57,702 bases of DNA, from assembly GCA_035556555.1 (NCBI GenBank), contig DATMES010000013.1:1-57702 (forward strand). Reading direction: 5' to 3'. The translations under genes and the position numbers were made by a program. The first letter of the stretch is position 1; each line of letters starts with the position of its first letter. Source of the stretch: Frankiaceae bacterium (lineage in GTDB: Bacteria > Actinomycetota > Actinomycetes > BP-191). A model generated the notes under the pieces. It made no database searches and had not been told where the DNA came from. It saw nothing but the letters and a program-made list of their open reading frames with translations. Positions 51,294 through 57,702 of this stretch are shown piece by piece.

Positions 51294-51342
51294 CGCAACC
51301 GGGTTGCGCCCCGTGCGGCGAAAAAACGCACAACGCACCCCG
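51294..51342 (+). repeat. 50-bp palindromic intergenic element, copy 4
   Basis: CGCAACCGGGTTGCGCC, then CGTGCGGCGAAAAAACGCA and CAACGCACCCCG. Same order as the other three copies. It begins 52 bases after the rmuC stop. Confidence 0.85.
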
Positions 51343-51441
51343 AACCCCGCCGCACCCGCCTGACCCTTCGGGCGCTGCCCCCGCCCCCGCCCCCGCGCCT
51401 CCGCCGCCGCGCCGCCACCCGCCCCGCACCCCCGCCACAAT

Positions 51442-51498
51442 GATCACCTGTGTCCCCTCAGCGGCCCTCCGCCCGCACGCGGAGGGACACAAGTGATC
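51442..51498. repeat. Inverted pair of the GGGACACAGGTGATC word
   Basis: GATCACCTGTGTCCC (51442-51456) and GGGACACAAGTGATC (51484-51498) face each other with one mismatch. Between them CCCTCCGC and GCGGAGGG form a second stem, so the 57 bases can fold into one hairpin with a side bulge. Single copies of the word are at 7668 and 15207. Confidence 0.75.
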
Positions 51499-51607
51499 CA
51501 GAACGGCGTCCGCGGCGCGGCGCGCCCGGGAGAGCCAGGTGTTCGACTCGCGACCCGGGGGCAGTTAGCGTCGTAACCGCCAGCGAACGAACCGGGCGGA
51601 GTACCCG

Positions 51608-52063
51608 ATGACCATGGCCCACCCCACCGCGATGACACCCTCCCGCCCCTCACGCCCCGCCTCCGGCGGTCTCATCGGCGACAGCCGCGGCCTCACCGCC
51701 GCCGGCGCCGTCGCCGTGGCGCTCGGCTTCGGCGCGCTCGGCGCCGTCATCGACGTCGTCACGGGATCCGGGCTGCGCACGGTGTTCGCGGTGCTGTTCA
51801 TCGCGGGCTGCGCCATCGCGGCGTACAAGGTGCACCGCGAGGACCTGCTCGCCGCCGTCGTCATCCCCCCGCTCGCGTACGTCGCCCTCGCGCTCGCCGC
51901 CAACCTCGGCAGCGGGTCCGACGCCGGCGGCAGCTTCGTCAAGCAGCAGCTCCTCGAGCTGGCGGCGACGCTCATCACGAAGGCGCCCGCCCTGCTCATC
52001 GCCACCGGCCTCGCCGCGACGATCGCGCTCGCGCGGCGGGCGGCGTTCCGCGCCGAGGACTGA
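51608..52063 (+). CDS. DUF6542 membrane protein
   Basis: 151 residues with four TM helices. GLTAAGAVAVALGFGALGAV, TVFAVLFIAGCAIAAYKVHR and LLAAVVIPPLAYVALALAAN follow the DUF6542 pattern. The gene accompanies ispH/xseA in actinobacteria (Rv1111c position). Role unknown. ATG at 51608; a second ATG two codons on is equally possible. Confidence 0.85.
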   Translation: MTMAHPTAMTPSRPSRPASGGLIGDSRGLTAAGAVAVALGFGALGAVIDVVTGSGLRTVFAVLFIAGCAIAAYKVHREDLLAAVVIPPLAYVALALAANLGSGSDAGGSFVKQQLLELAATLITKAPALLIATGLAATIALARRAAFRAED

Positions 52064-52100
52064 CCCATAACGTCCGCCGTCCCGGCTCGTTGACGTACGC

Positions 52101-52877
52101 ATGGGACGACTCGTGCCGTCGCGCGCCCTCGTACGCGCCGCCGCCGTGCTCGCGCTCGTCCTCTCGCCGCTCCCCGCGCAGGCCGCCGGCCTCTGCGTCG
52201 AGGCCAGGGCCGCCGACCCCGTCGGCACGACGGCCTGCCCCGGCGTACGCCCCGGCGCCGTGCTGGTGACCGGCACCGAACGCTGCTCGTTCGGCTTCCT
52301 CTTCCAGGGCAGCGACCGCCGCCGGTACATCGCGACCGCAGGGCACTGCGCGTTCGCGCCGGATCCGGCCACCGACACCACGAAGGTCTGGAAGCCCGGC
52401 ACCGGCCCCGTCGCCAAGGACGCCGCCGGCAAGCAGGTCGGCCGCTACGTGTATGCCACCGTCCGCGGCCAGTTCCAGGACTTCGCGCTGATCCGCCTCG
52501 ACTCCGGCGTCGCGTCGAGCCCGCAGATGTGCCACTTCGGCGGCCCGGTGAAGCTGACCACCGAGGTCCACAACCGCGACGTGCTCGTCCACCACTACGG
52601 CCAGGGCACCGGCCTCCAGGACCTCCCCGCGCGTTCCGGCGACATGTTCTTCGGTCTCTACCGCGAGGACTACGTCTACTTCTACGGCGCCTCCACCGGC
52701 GGTGACTCCGGCAGCCCCGTCATCGACGACACCGGCGCGGCGGTCGGGCTCATCACCGAGCTGACGACGCCGTTCACCGGCAACATCGGCGTCAACCGCC
52801 TCGCCCCGCACCTCACCGCCGCGGCGAAGGCGCTCCGGCTCAAGAGCCTCACGATCATGACGGCGCCGACGCTCTAG
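52101..52877 (+). CDS. Secreted trypsin-like serine protease
   Basis: 258 residues: a signal peptide (cleavage near LPAQAAG) and a chymotrypsin-fold domain with catalytic His82 (TAGHCAF), Asp127 (QDFALIRL) and Ser203 (GGDSGSPVID). Cys pairs near 62/83 and others suggest disulfides. No pro-domain of alpha-lytic type is present. It probably degrades or processes extracellular protein. The start at 52101 codes MGRLVPSRALVRAA. The stop lies eight bases from a convergent gene. Confidence 0.93.
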   Translation: MGRLVPSRALVRAAAVLALVLSPLPAQAAGLCVEARAADPVGTTACPGVRPGAVLVTGTERCSFGFLFQGSDRRRYIATAGHCAFAPDPATDTTKVWKPGTGPVAKDAAGKQVGRYVYATVRGQFQDFALIRLDSGVASSPQMCHFGGPVKLTTEVHNRDVLVHHYGQGTGLQDLPARSGDMFFGLYREDYVYFYGASTGGDSGSPVIDDTGAAVGLITELTTPFTGNIGVNRLAPHLTAAAKALRLKSLTIMTAPTL

Positions 52878-52885
52878 GAGCGTTC

Positions 52886-53932
52886 CTAGGGCTCCGACTG
52901 CGGGGCGGGGTCCGGCTCGCCCGGCACCGCGACGGGCGGCTCGGTCGATGCCTCCGCCCGCCGGTCGATGAGCTGCGTCAGGACCTGCTGCGCGTAGCCG
53001 AACACGACGGCGTACACGAGGATCTCCGCCTGTGAGTCGACGTCGTCCACGCCGGGCACGAACCCCGCCCGCAGGAACCACACGCCCAGCACCGCGGTGA
53101 TCGCGCCGAGCACGGTCTTGAGCAGCGCCTGGCCCACGACGACGGAGTACGGCGCCGACGGCCGCGCCGTTCCCGAGACCGCGCGCGTCGCCGCCACCGC
53201 CGCGCCGATCAGCCCGACGAGCTCCACGAGCGCGACGTCGCCCGCGGACTCGGCGGCGCGTCCGGTCGGGCAGATGACGGTGGCGCCGCTGTCCGAATGC
53301 AGGCAGAGCGAGATCGCCGTCGGCTCGGTCGCGCCGAGCACCCCGAGGAACACCGCGATGACGGCGAAGACGAGCGCGAAGCCGATCTGCGTGTTCCGCA
53401 GGCTGCGGACCTTCATGTACGCCACGGCGTTGCGGTAGTGCACGCCGCGCAGCGCCGCGCCGAACAGCACCCGGTCCTCGCGCGTCAGCTGGATCCGCGG
53501 GTCCCGCAGCGCCGCCGCGCGCGCCTCCACGGCGACCCGCCGCGGGTCGGTGGGGCGGAGGTAGCGCCGCACCTCGTACGTCACCACGGGGACCTGCCCG
53601 CGTACGTGGTCCTCGCCCGCCAGGTCGAGCAGGTACGCCTCGGCACCGTGGAGGTTCGCCCAGGCGCCTTCGAGGAGGCTGCCCGTGAGCCAGCGGGAGA
53701 ACGTCTGCTTCTCGCGCGCGTACCGTTCCGCGTCCGCGGCGGCGGTGAGGACGCGGTTGGCGAGGGAGGCCGCGCGGCGGCTCGGCGCGGTGGACCCGGC
53801 CTCGACGCTGCCGTCGGACCCGACGCCGCACCCCTGTTCGAGCGCCGCGGCGACCGCGAGCGTCCTGAGCACCTCCGCCCGGGCGAGGACCCCCGCGCGC
53901 CAGGCGCGCTCCGCCGGCTTCCAGTCCGCCAT
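52886..53932 (-). CDS. Membrane protein of unknown function
   Basis: 348 residues. A soluble helical N-terminal half (ADWKPAERAWRAGVLARAEV, FSRWLTGSLLEGAWANLHGA) precedes about four TM helices between 180 and 320 (IGFALVFAVIAVFLGVLGAT, ALVELVGLIGAAVAATRAV, LKTVLGAITAVLGVWFL), and a Pro-rich acidic tail ends it. Two cysteines lie in a predicted outside loop (CLHSDSGATVIC). Family not recognised. ATG at 53932 (MADWKP); three codons earlier is possible. Confidence 0.75.
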   Translation of the reverse strand: MADWKPAERAWRAGVLARAEVLRTLAVAAALEQGCGVGSDGSVEAGSTAPSRRAASLANRVLTAAADAERYAREKQTFSRWLTGSLLEGAWANLHGAEAYLLDLAGEDHVRGQVPVVTYEVRRYLRPTDPRRVAVEARAAALRDPRIQLTREDRVLFGAALRGVHYRNAVAYMKVRSLRNTQIGFALVFAVIAVFLGVLGATEPTAISLCLHSDSGATVICPTGRAAESAGDVALVELVGLIGAAVAATRAVSGTARPSAPYSVVVGQALLKTVLGAITAVLGVWFLRAGFVPGVDDVDSQAEILVYAVVFGYAQQVLTQLIDRRAEASTEPPVAVPGEPDPAPQSEP

Positions 53933-53973
53933 GCCGCGCACTGCACCGCACCCGCTCGGCGCGCGTCAAGCGG

Positions 53974-54936
53974 TCAGTCGAGGCCCGCGGCCCGCAGGTC
54001 GCGCCGCAGCTCCTGCGGCAGCGCGAAGAGCAGGTGCTCCTCGGCGGCGTTCACCTCGGCGACGTCGCCGAAGCCGCGCTCCGCGAGCCACGCCAGCACC
54101 GACGCGACGAGGTCCTCGGGGACCGACGCGCCGGACGTGACGCCGACGGTGGTCACGCCGGTCAGCCACCCCTCGTCGATCGCGGTCGTGTCGTCGACGA
54201 GGTACGCCGCCCTCGCCCCCGCGTCGCGGGCGACCTCGACGAGGCGTACGGAGTTCGAGGAGTTGCGCGAGCCCACGACCAGCACCAGGTCGGACGAGGC
54301 GGCGATCGACTTCACGGCAGTCTGGCGGTTCTGCGTGGCGTAGCAGATGTCGTCGCTCGGCGGCCCCTGCAGGAGCGGGAAGCGTTCGCGCAGCGCGCCG
54401 ACGACGGCGTTCGTCTCGTCGACGGAGAGCGTGGTCTGCGACAGGTACGCCACCTTCGCCGGGTCGCGCACCTGCACGTCCGCCACCTCGGCGGGGCCGT
54501 CCACGAGCCGGATGTGCGCCGGAGCCTCGCCGGTCGTCCCGACGACCTCCTCGTGCCCCTCGTGCCCGATGAGCACGATGTCGTAGTCCTCCTCGGCGAA
54601 CCGCCTCGCCTCGACGTGCACCTTGGTGACCAGCGGGCAGGTCGCGTCGATGACGCGCAGGGAGCGTTCGGCCGCCTCCTCGTAGACGGTCGGCGCGACA
54701 CCGTGCGCGGACAGCACGCAGACCGCGCCCTCGGGAACCTCGGACGCCTCCTCGACGAAGACGGCACCGAGCCCTTCGAGGCGGCGTACGACGTGGAGGT
54801 TGTGCACGATCTGCTTGCGGACGTAGATCGGGGCGCCGTAGACCTCGAGCGCCTTCTCGACCGTCTGGACGGCGCGGTCGACCCCGGCGCAGTAGCCACG
54901 CGGGGCCGCGAGCAGCACGCGGCGGTCGTCGGTCAC
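53974..54936 (-). CDS. ispH: 4-hydroxy-3-methylbut-2-enyl diphosphate reductase
   Basis: 320 residues; last enzyme of the MEP isoprenoid pathway, making IPP and DMAPP with a [4Fe-4S] cluster. The three cluster cysteines are in [23 protein letters not shown] and [33 protein letters not shown] and the catalytic Glu region [16 protein letters not shown] are in place. GTG start at 54936. Divergent from the lipid-droplet protein gene, as in other actinobacteria. Confidence 0.96.
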   Translation of the reverse strand: MTDDRRVLLAAPRGYCAGVDRAVQTVEKALEVYGAPIYVRKQIVHNLHVVRRLEGLGAVFVEEASEVPEGAVCVLSAHGVAPTVYEEAAERSLRVIDATCPLVTKVHVEARRFAEEDYDIVLIGHEGHEEVVGTTGEAPAHIRLVDGPAEVADVQVRDPAKVAYLSQTTLSVDETNAVVGALRERFPLLQGPPSDDICYATQNRQTAVKSIAASSDLVLVVGSRNSSNSVRLVEVARDAGARAAYLVDDTTAIDEGWLTGVTTVGVTSGASVPEDLVASVLAWLAERGFGDVAEVNAAEEHLLFALPQELRRDLRAAGLD

Positions 54937-55024
54937 GTCCCGAGTCTACGGAGCGGGTGTAGCGTCCGCCCCTTGCGGGCACGACTGCTTGCACACCGCT
55001 AGCGAATTTTCCGGAGGAAACGCC

Positions 55025-55597
55025 ATGCCCACCGCTGTCGACACGCCCCCCACCGAGCAGCAGCAGAGCACGTTCCTGCCGCCGCCGCTCCGCGCCGGGC
55101 TGGGCCTCGTCGCGGCGGGCGTCGAGAAGGCCAAGCACGTGCACGTCACCGACATCGTCACGCTCCCGCTGCGCGGCATCGGCGCGCTCGCGCAGGCGCG
55201 CGAGACCGTCGAGCGGACGTACGAGGAGCTGTCCAACCGCGGCGAGACCATCCTCGCCCGCTGGCGCGGCCGCCCCGAGCCCCGGCAGACCGCCGACCCG
55301 CTCCCCACCGAGGAGGAGATGCAGGCAGCGGTCGAGGAGGCCACGAACCCGTTCGGCCTCCCCGAGGAGGTCACGACGGCGATCGAGGACGCGACCCCCG
55401 GCGCGACGCTGAGCCACGACGAGCTGCCGCTCGCCGACTACGACCACCTCACGCTCGGCTCGCTGCGCGCGCGGCTGCCCAAGCTCGACGCCGTCGCGCT
55501 GGTGCAACTGCTCGACTACGAGCGTTCGCACGCCCACCGGCTGCCCGTCCTGACGATGCTCGAGAACCGCATCGCCAAGATCGGCAACCAGGTCTAG
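55025..55597 (+). CDS. Lipid-droplet-associated protein-like (Rv1109c/MLDS family)
   Basis: 190 residues. An amphipathic N-terminal region ([40 protein letters not shown]) is followed by an acidic linker and a conserved C-terminal helical module ([40 protein letters not shown]). The place between ispH and xseA is that of Rv1109c, whose Rhodococcus homologue MLDS is a lipid-droplet protein. ATG at 55025 has a strong GGAGG site. No wax-ester/triacylglycerol synthase gene is in the window. Confidence 0.83.
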   Translation: MPTAVDTPPTEQQQSTFLPPPLRAGLGLVAAGVEKAKHVHVTDIVTLPLRGIGALAQARETVERTYEELSNRGETILARWRGRPEPRQTADPLPTEEEMQAAVEEATNPFGLPEEVTTAIEDATPGATLSHDELPLADYDHLTLGSLRARLPKLDAVALVQLLDYERSHAHRLPVLTMLENRIAKIGNQV

Positions 55598-55611
55598 CTA
55601 CGCTGGCGGGC

Positions 55612-56844
55612 ATGCCGAGCCCGTCGACCCCCGAGGAGCCGTGGCCGGTACGCACCGTGTCACGGCTCATCGGTGACTGGGTCGCGCGGCTCGGCGTCGT
55701 CTGGGTCGAGGGTCAGGTCACCGGGCTGTCGCGACGGCCCGGGGCCAGCTTGGCGTTCGTGACGCTGCGCGACCCGGCCGCCGACGTCTCGCTCCAGCTC
55801 ACCGTCAGCCAGGCGGTCCTCTCCGCCGCCGACCCGCCGCTCGCCGAGGGCCAGCAGGTCGTCGTCCAGGCCAAGCCGTCCTGGTACCTCTCCCGCGGCT
55901 CCCTCTCCCTTCAGGCCATCGAGATCCGCTCCGTGGGCCTCGGCGCGCTGCTCGCCAGACTCGAACGGCTACGCACCCTGCTCGCCCAGGAAGGCCTCTT
56001 CGACCCGGCGCACAAGAAGCCGCTGCCGTTCCTCCCCGCGTCCGTGGGGCTGGTCTGCGGCCGCGAGTCCGACGCCAAGCACGACGTCGTCGAGAACGCC
56101 CGCCGCCGCTGGCCCGCCGTCCGCTTCGCCGTCCGCGAGGTGCCGGTGCAGGGCCCGTACGCCGTCACGTCCGTCATCGACGCCCTCGGCGAGCTGGACC
56201 GCAAGCCCGACGTGGACGTCATCGTCATCGCGCGCGGCGGCGGGGACGTCCAGGAGCTGCTGCCGTTCTCCGACGAGGCACTGCTGCGGGCGGTGTTCGC
56301 GGCGCGGACGCCGGTCGTCTCCGCGATCGGGCACGAGCAGCACACGCCCTTGCTGGACTTCGTCGCGGACTGGCGCGCCTCGACGCCGACCGACGCCGGC
56401 AAGCGGGTCGTCCCCGACGTCGCGGAGGAGCAGGCGCGCATCGTGGGCCTGCGCCGCAACGCCTGGCGATGCCTCGACGGCCGCGTCCAGCGGGAGGTGG
56501 CGTGGCTGGCGAACACCCGTAGCCGCCCCGTCCTCGCCGCCCCGCACGAGGGGCTGGACCGTCGCGCCGCCGAGACCACCGCGCTGACCGAACGCGCCCG
56601 CCGCGTCGTCGCCGGCTGCCTCGACCAGGAGACGCGGGACGTCGCCGCCGCCCTCGCGCGCGTCACCGCGCTGTCGCCGAAGGCGACGCTCGACCGCGGC
56701 TACGCGATCGTGCAGGACGCCGGCGGCGCGGTGGTCCGCGCGGCCGCGGACGCGAACACGGGTGACGCCCTGCACGTACGCCTCGCGGACGGCGCGCTCG
56801 ACGTCACTGTCGTCGGGCCAGCTCCAGGTGCGGCGGCTCGCTGA
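55612..56844 (+). CDS. xseA: Exodeoxyribonuclease VII large subunit
   Basis: 410 residues. The OB-fold N-terminus ([20 protein letters not shown]) leads to the catalytic domain ([60 protein letters not shown]) and a coiled-coil C-terminus. With XseB it degrades single-stranded DNA. It begins 14 bases after the lipid-droplet gene. Its last 41 bases overlap a GNAT gene on the other strand, which separates it from xseB. Confidence 0.95.
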   Translation: MPSPSTPEEPWPVRTVSRLIGDWVARLGVVWVEGQVTGLSRRPGASLAFVTLRDPAADVSLQLTVSQAVLSAADPPLAEGQQVVVQAKPSWYLSRGSLSLQAIEIRSVGLGALLARLERLRTLLAQEGLFDPAHKKPLPFLPASVGLVCGRESDAKHDVVENARRRWPAVRFAVREVPVQGPYAVTSVIDALGELDRKPDVDVIVIARGGGDVQELLPFSDEALLRAVFAARTPVVSAIGHEQHTPLLDFVADWRASTPTDAGKRVVPDVAEEQARIVGLRRNAWRCLDGRVQREVAWLANTRSRPVLAAPHEGLDRRAAETTALTERARRVVAGCLDQETRDVAAALARVTALSPKATLDRGYAIVQDAGGAVVRAAADANTGDALHVRLADGALDVTVVGPAPGAAAR

Positions 56845-57256
56845 AGCCGTACGACCGGTACAGCGGCGCGCCGTACTGGGTCGCGTGCAGATCGATCCGC
56901 GTCACGCCCTTCTCCTCGAACCACGCCAGCAGCGCGCCGAACACCTCGCGCGCGTGCCCGCACCGCCGCGCCGAGGGGTCGGTCGCCATGGACTGGACGT
57001 AGCCGTGCAGGCCGCTCGGGTTGCGCGGGCCCGGAAGCCGCTGCTCGACCATGCCGACGCCGCCGGCGACGAGGCGGCCGCCGTCCTCGACGACGTACGC
57101 CGCCATCTCGCCCGACGCGAGCCGCTCGCGCAGCACCGCCTCGCACGAGGCGGCCCACTCGGGCGAGGAGTGGTCGACGTCCATGGCGTCGTACATGACG
57201 CGGCGCAGCCGCACGAGGTCGGGGGCGTCGTCGGGAGTCGCGCGGCGCAGCGGCAT
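56804..57256 (-). CDS. GNAT N-acetyltransferase, reversed between xseA and xseB
   Basis: 150 residues: [20 protein letters not shown], acetyl-CoA motif [21 protein letters not shown] (one Gly lost from the usual RGxG) and a C-terminal [19 protein letters not shown]. Acceptor unknown. It starts 18 bases from the divergent xseB start and ends inside xseA. It splits a pair that is normally contiguous, so it is probably a later insertion. Confidence 0.88.
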   Translation of the reverse strand: MPLRRATPDDAPDLVRLRRVMYDAMDVDHSSPEWAASCEAVLRERLASGEMAAYVVEDGGRLVAGGVGMVEQRLPGPRNPSGLHGYVQSMATDPSARRCGHAREVFGALLAWFEEKGVTRIDLHATQYGAPLYRSYGFSEPPHLELARRQ

Positions 57257-57274
57257 TCTGCGATTGTCTCAACC

Positions 57275-57469
57275 ATGGCGGAGGAGCTCTCGTACGAAGC
57301 GGCGCGGGCCGAGCTCGAGGACGTCGTCCGCCGCCTCGAAGCGGGCGGCCTCGCACTGGAGGAGTCGCTCGCGCTGTGGGAGCGCGGCGAGGCACTCGCC
57401 AAGGTCTGCCAGGACTGGCTGGACGGCGCCCGCGCCCGCCTCGACGCGGTCCGCGCCGAGGGCTCCTAG
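57275..57469 (+). CDS. xseB: Exodeoxyribonuclease VII small subunit
   Basis: 64 residues. LSYEAARAELEDVVRRLEAG and LALEESLALWERGEALAKVC are the XseB helical hairpin, of which several copies wrap the XseA coiled coil. ATG at 57275. It must have its own promoter, because the reversed GNAT gene lies between it and xseA. A multi-hairpin repeat begins eight bases after its stop. Confidence 0.92.
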   Translation: MAEELSYEAARAELEDVVRRLEAGGLALEESLALWERGEALAKVCQDWLDGARARLDAVRAEGS

Positions 57470-57476
57470 CAGGCTC

Positions 57477-57530
57477 TGGCGAAACGCCACCGTGGTCACC
57501 CGCGGTGACGACACCGTCCGTCACGTACGC
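57477..57530 (+). repeat. Multi-hairpin repeat unit, copy 2
   Basis: TGGCG-AAA-CGCCA, GTCACC-CGC-GGTGAC and GTGACG-N8-CGTCAC in the same order as 30702-30753. Loop bases differ between the copies but every stem pairs. CGCAACCGGG follows, here joined to GAGCCCTTTCCATC in place of the rest of the 50-bp element. Confidence 0.72.
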
Positions 57531-57535
57531 AACCG

Positions 57536-57702
57536 GGAGCCCTTTCCATCCTGGCTCGGCCAGGACGCTCCAGCACGCTGCGCCGCAGGCATCTCAGCGC
57601 TGGAGCGCAGTAAGGGGGCTCGTGCACCCAGTTGACGCACCGGCACGCGCTGCCGCGCGGCCGATCCGGCCGCTGCTGCGCACTCAGGATGGAAAAGGCT
57701 CC
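57536..57702. repeat. Inverted GGAGCC(C/T)TTTCCATCCTG ends around 131 bp
   Basis: GGAGCCCTTTCCATCCTG (57536-57553) and CAGGATGGAAAAGGCTCC (57685-57702) are an 18-bp inverted repeat with one mismatch. The 131 bases between hold a further stem (GCTCCAGC with GCTGGAGC) but no open frame. The right arm ends exactly at the window end and also occurs near 119-133. It could be a small non-autonomous mobile element, or the border of a longer repeat. Confidence 0.65.

Larger units (their letters stand above)
51243..51607. other. 365-bp intergenic region with palindromic repeats
   Basis: No credible gene. It holds copy 4 of the 50-bp palindromic element (51294-51342), a C-rich stretch of CCCCCG repeats (about 51380-51430) and an inverted pair of the GGGACACA(G/A)GTGATC word (51442-51498). 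The last 100 bases lead to the DUF6542 gene without a clear promoter. Confidence 0.6.

Noticed and set aside
51500..51580. tRNA-like GTTCGACTC stretch at about 51541
   Set aside because: A T-arm-like word is present, but no matching acceptor, D or anticodon stems can be drawn. I see no tRNA in the window.
7552..57702. The interspersed repeats as a CRISPR array
   Set aside because: Copies are many kilobases apart, in both orientations, without regular spacers, and there are no cas genes.

Overview
The window is a stretch of GC-rich chromosome from an actinomycete, probably a free-living one. It carries two MshB-type mycothiol deacetylases, a coenzyme F420-type FrhB protein, a DUF3117 protein, a DivIVA-domain protein, GAF-ANTAR regulators, an FdxA/DapC pair and many GTG starts. 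Several blocks keep the order I recall from Mycobacterium tuberculosis: ychF/DUF6542/ispH/lipid-droplet protein/xseA/xseB, and a scrambled typA/mshB/DUF6113/fdxA-dapC/dapE/dapD/LOG/folP2/DivIVA/DUF3117 set. A genus cannot be named from the sequence alone. I saw no rRNA, tRNA, transposase, integrase or CRISPR array.

Layout. 0.15-2.7 kb (-): membrane protein, pepA, DUF3117. 2.8-4.6 kb (+): a translationally coupled trio of PaaX-like regulator, EthD-domain protein and enoyl-CoA hydratase. 4.6-5.9 kb (-): SRPBCC and DivIVA-domain proteins. 5.9-7.5 kb (+): folP2-like DHPS, A-type Fe-S carrier, thioredoxin-like ferredoxin. 7.8-15.2 kb: accessory region with two exported proteins, a scar of two broken genes (one a barstar homologue), a zinc-ribbon membrane protein, an FrhB protein and RtcB. 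15.2-20 kb (-): two LOG proteins, then the lysine/diaminopimelate genes dapE-dapD-dapC and fdxA. 20-24 kb: transglutaminase-like protein, cysS, pyk. 24.3-30.7 kb (-): a chemosensory operon (CheW, six-TM receptor, CheA-REC, REC-GAF) coupled to a flavin reductase. 30.9-33.2 kb: GGDEF protein head-to-head with GAF-ANTAR regulators. 33.5-41.3 kb (-): divergent FtsH, two MshB paralogues, Asp-box exoprotein, typA. 41.3-47.7 kb: mostly small membrane, exported and accessory genes. 47.7-57.5 kb: YchF-like NTPase, RmuC, DUF6542, secreted serine protease, ispH, lipid-droplet protein, xseA, a reversed GNAT gene, xseB.

Genes are tightly packed, with many 4-base ATGA/GTGA stop-start overlaps and several convergent 3' overlaps. 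The least explained structure lies between genes: at least five kinds of short palindromic repeat recur there. One is a 50-55 bp element with inverted ends (four copies, one of them 24 bp before cysS). Others are a multi-hairpin unit (two copies), a GATCTTGGC hairpin (two copies), a GGGACACAGGTGATC word (four copies) and a GGATGGAAAAGGCTCC element that lies near both ends of the window. Two gene junctions, at about 11.2 kb and 32.05 kb, look like scars where opposed genes lost their facing ends.
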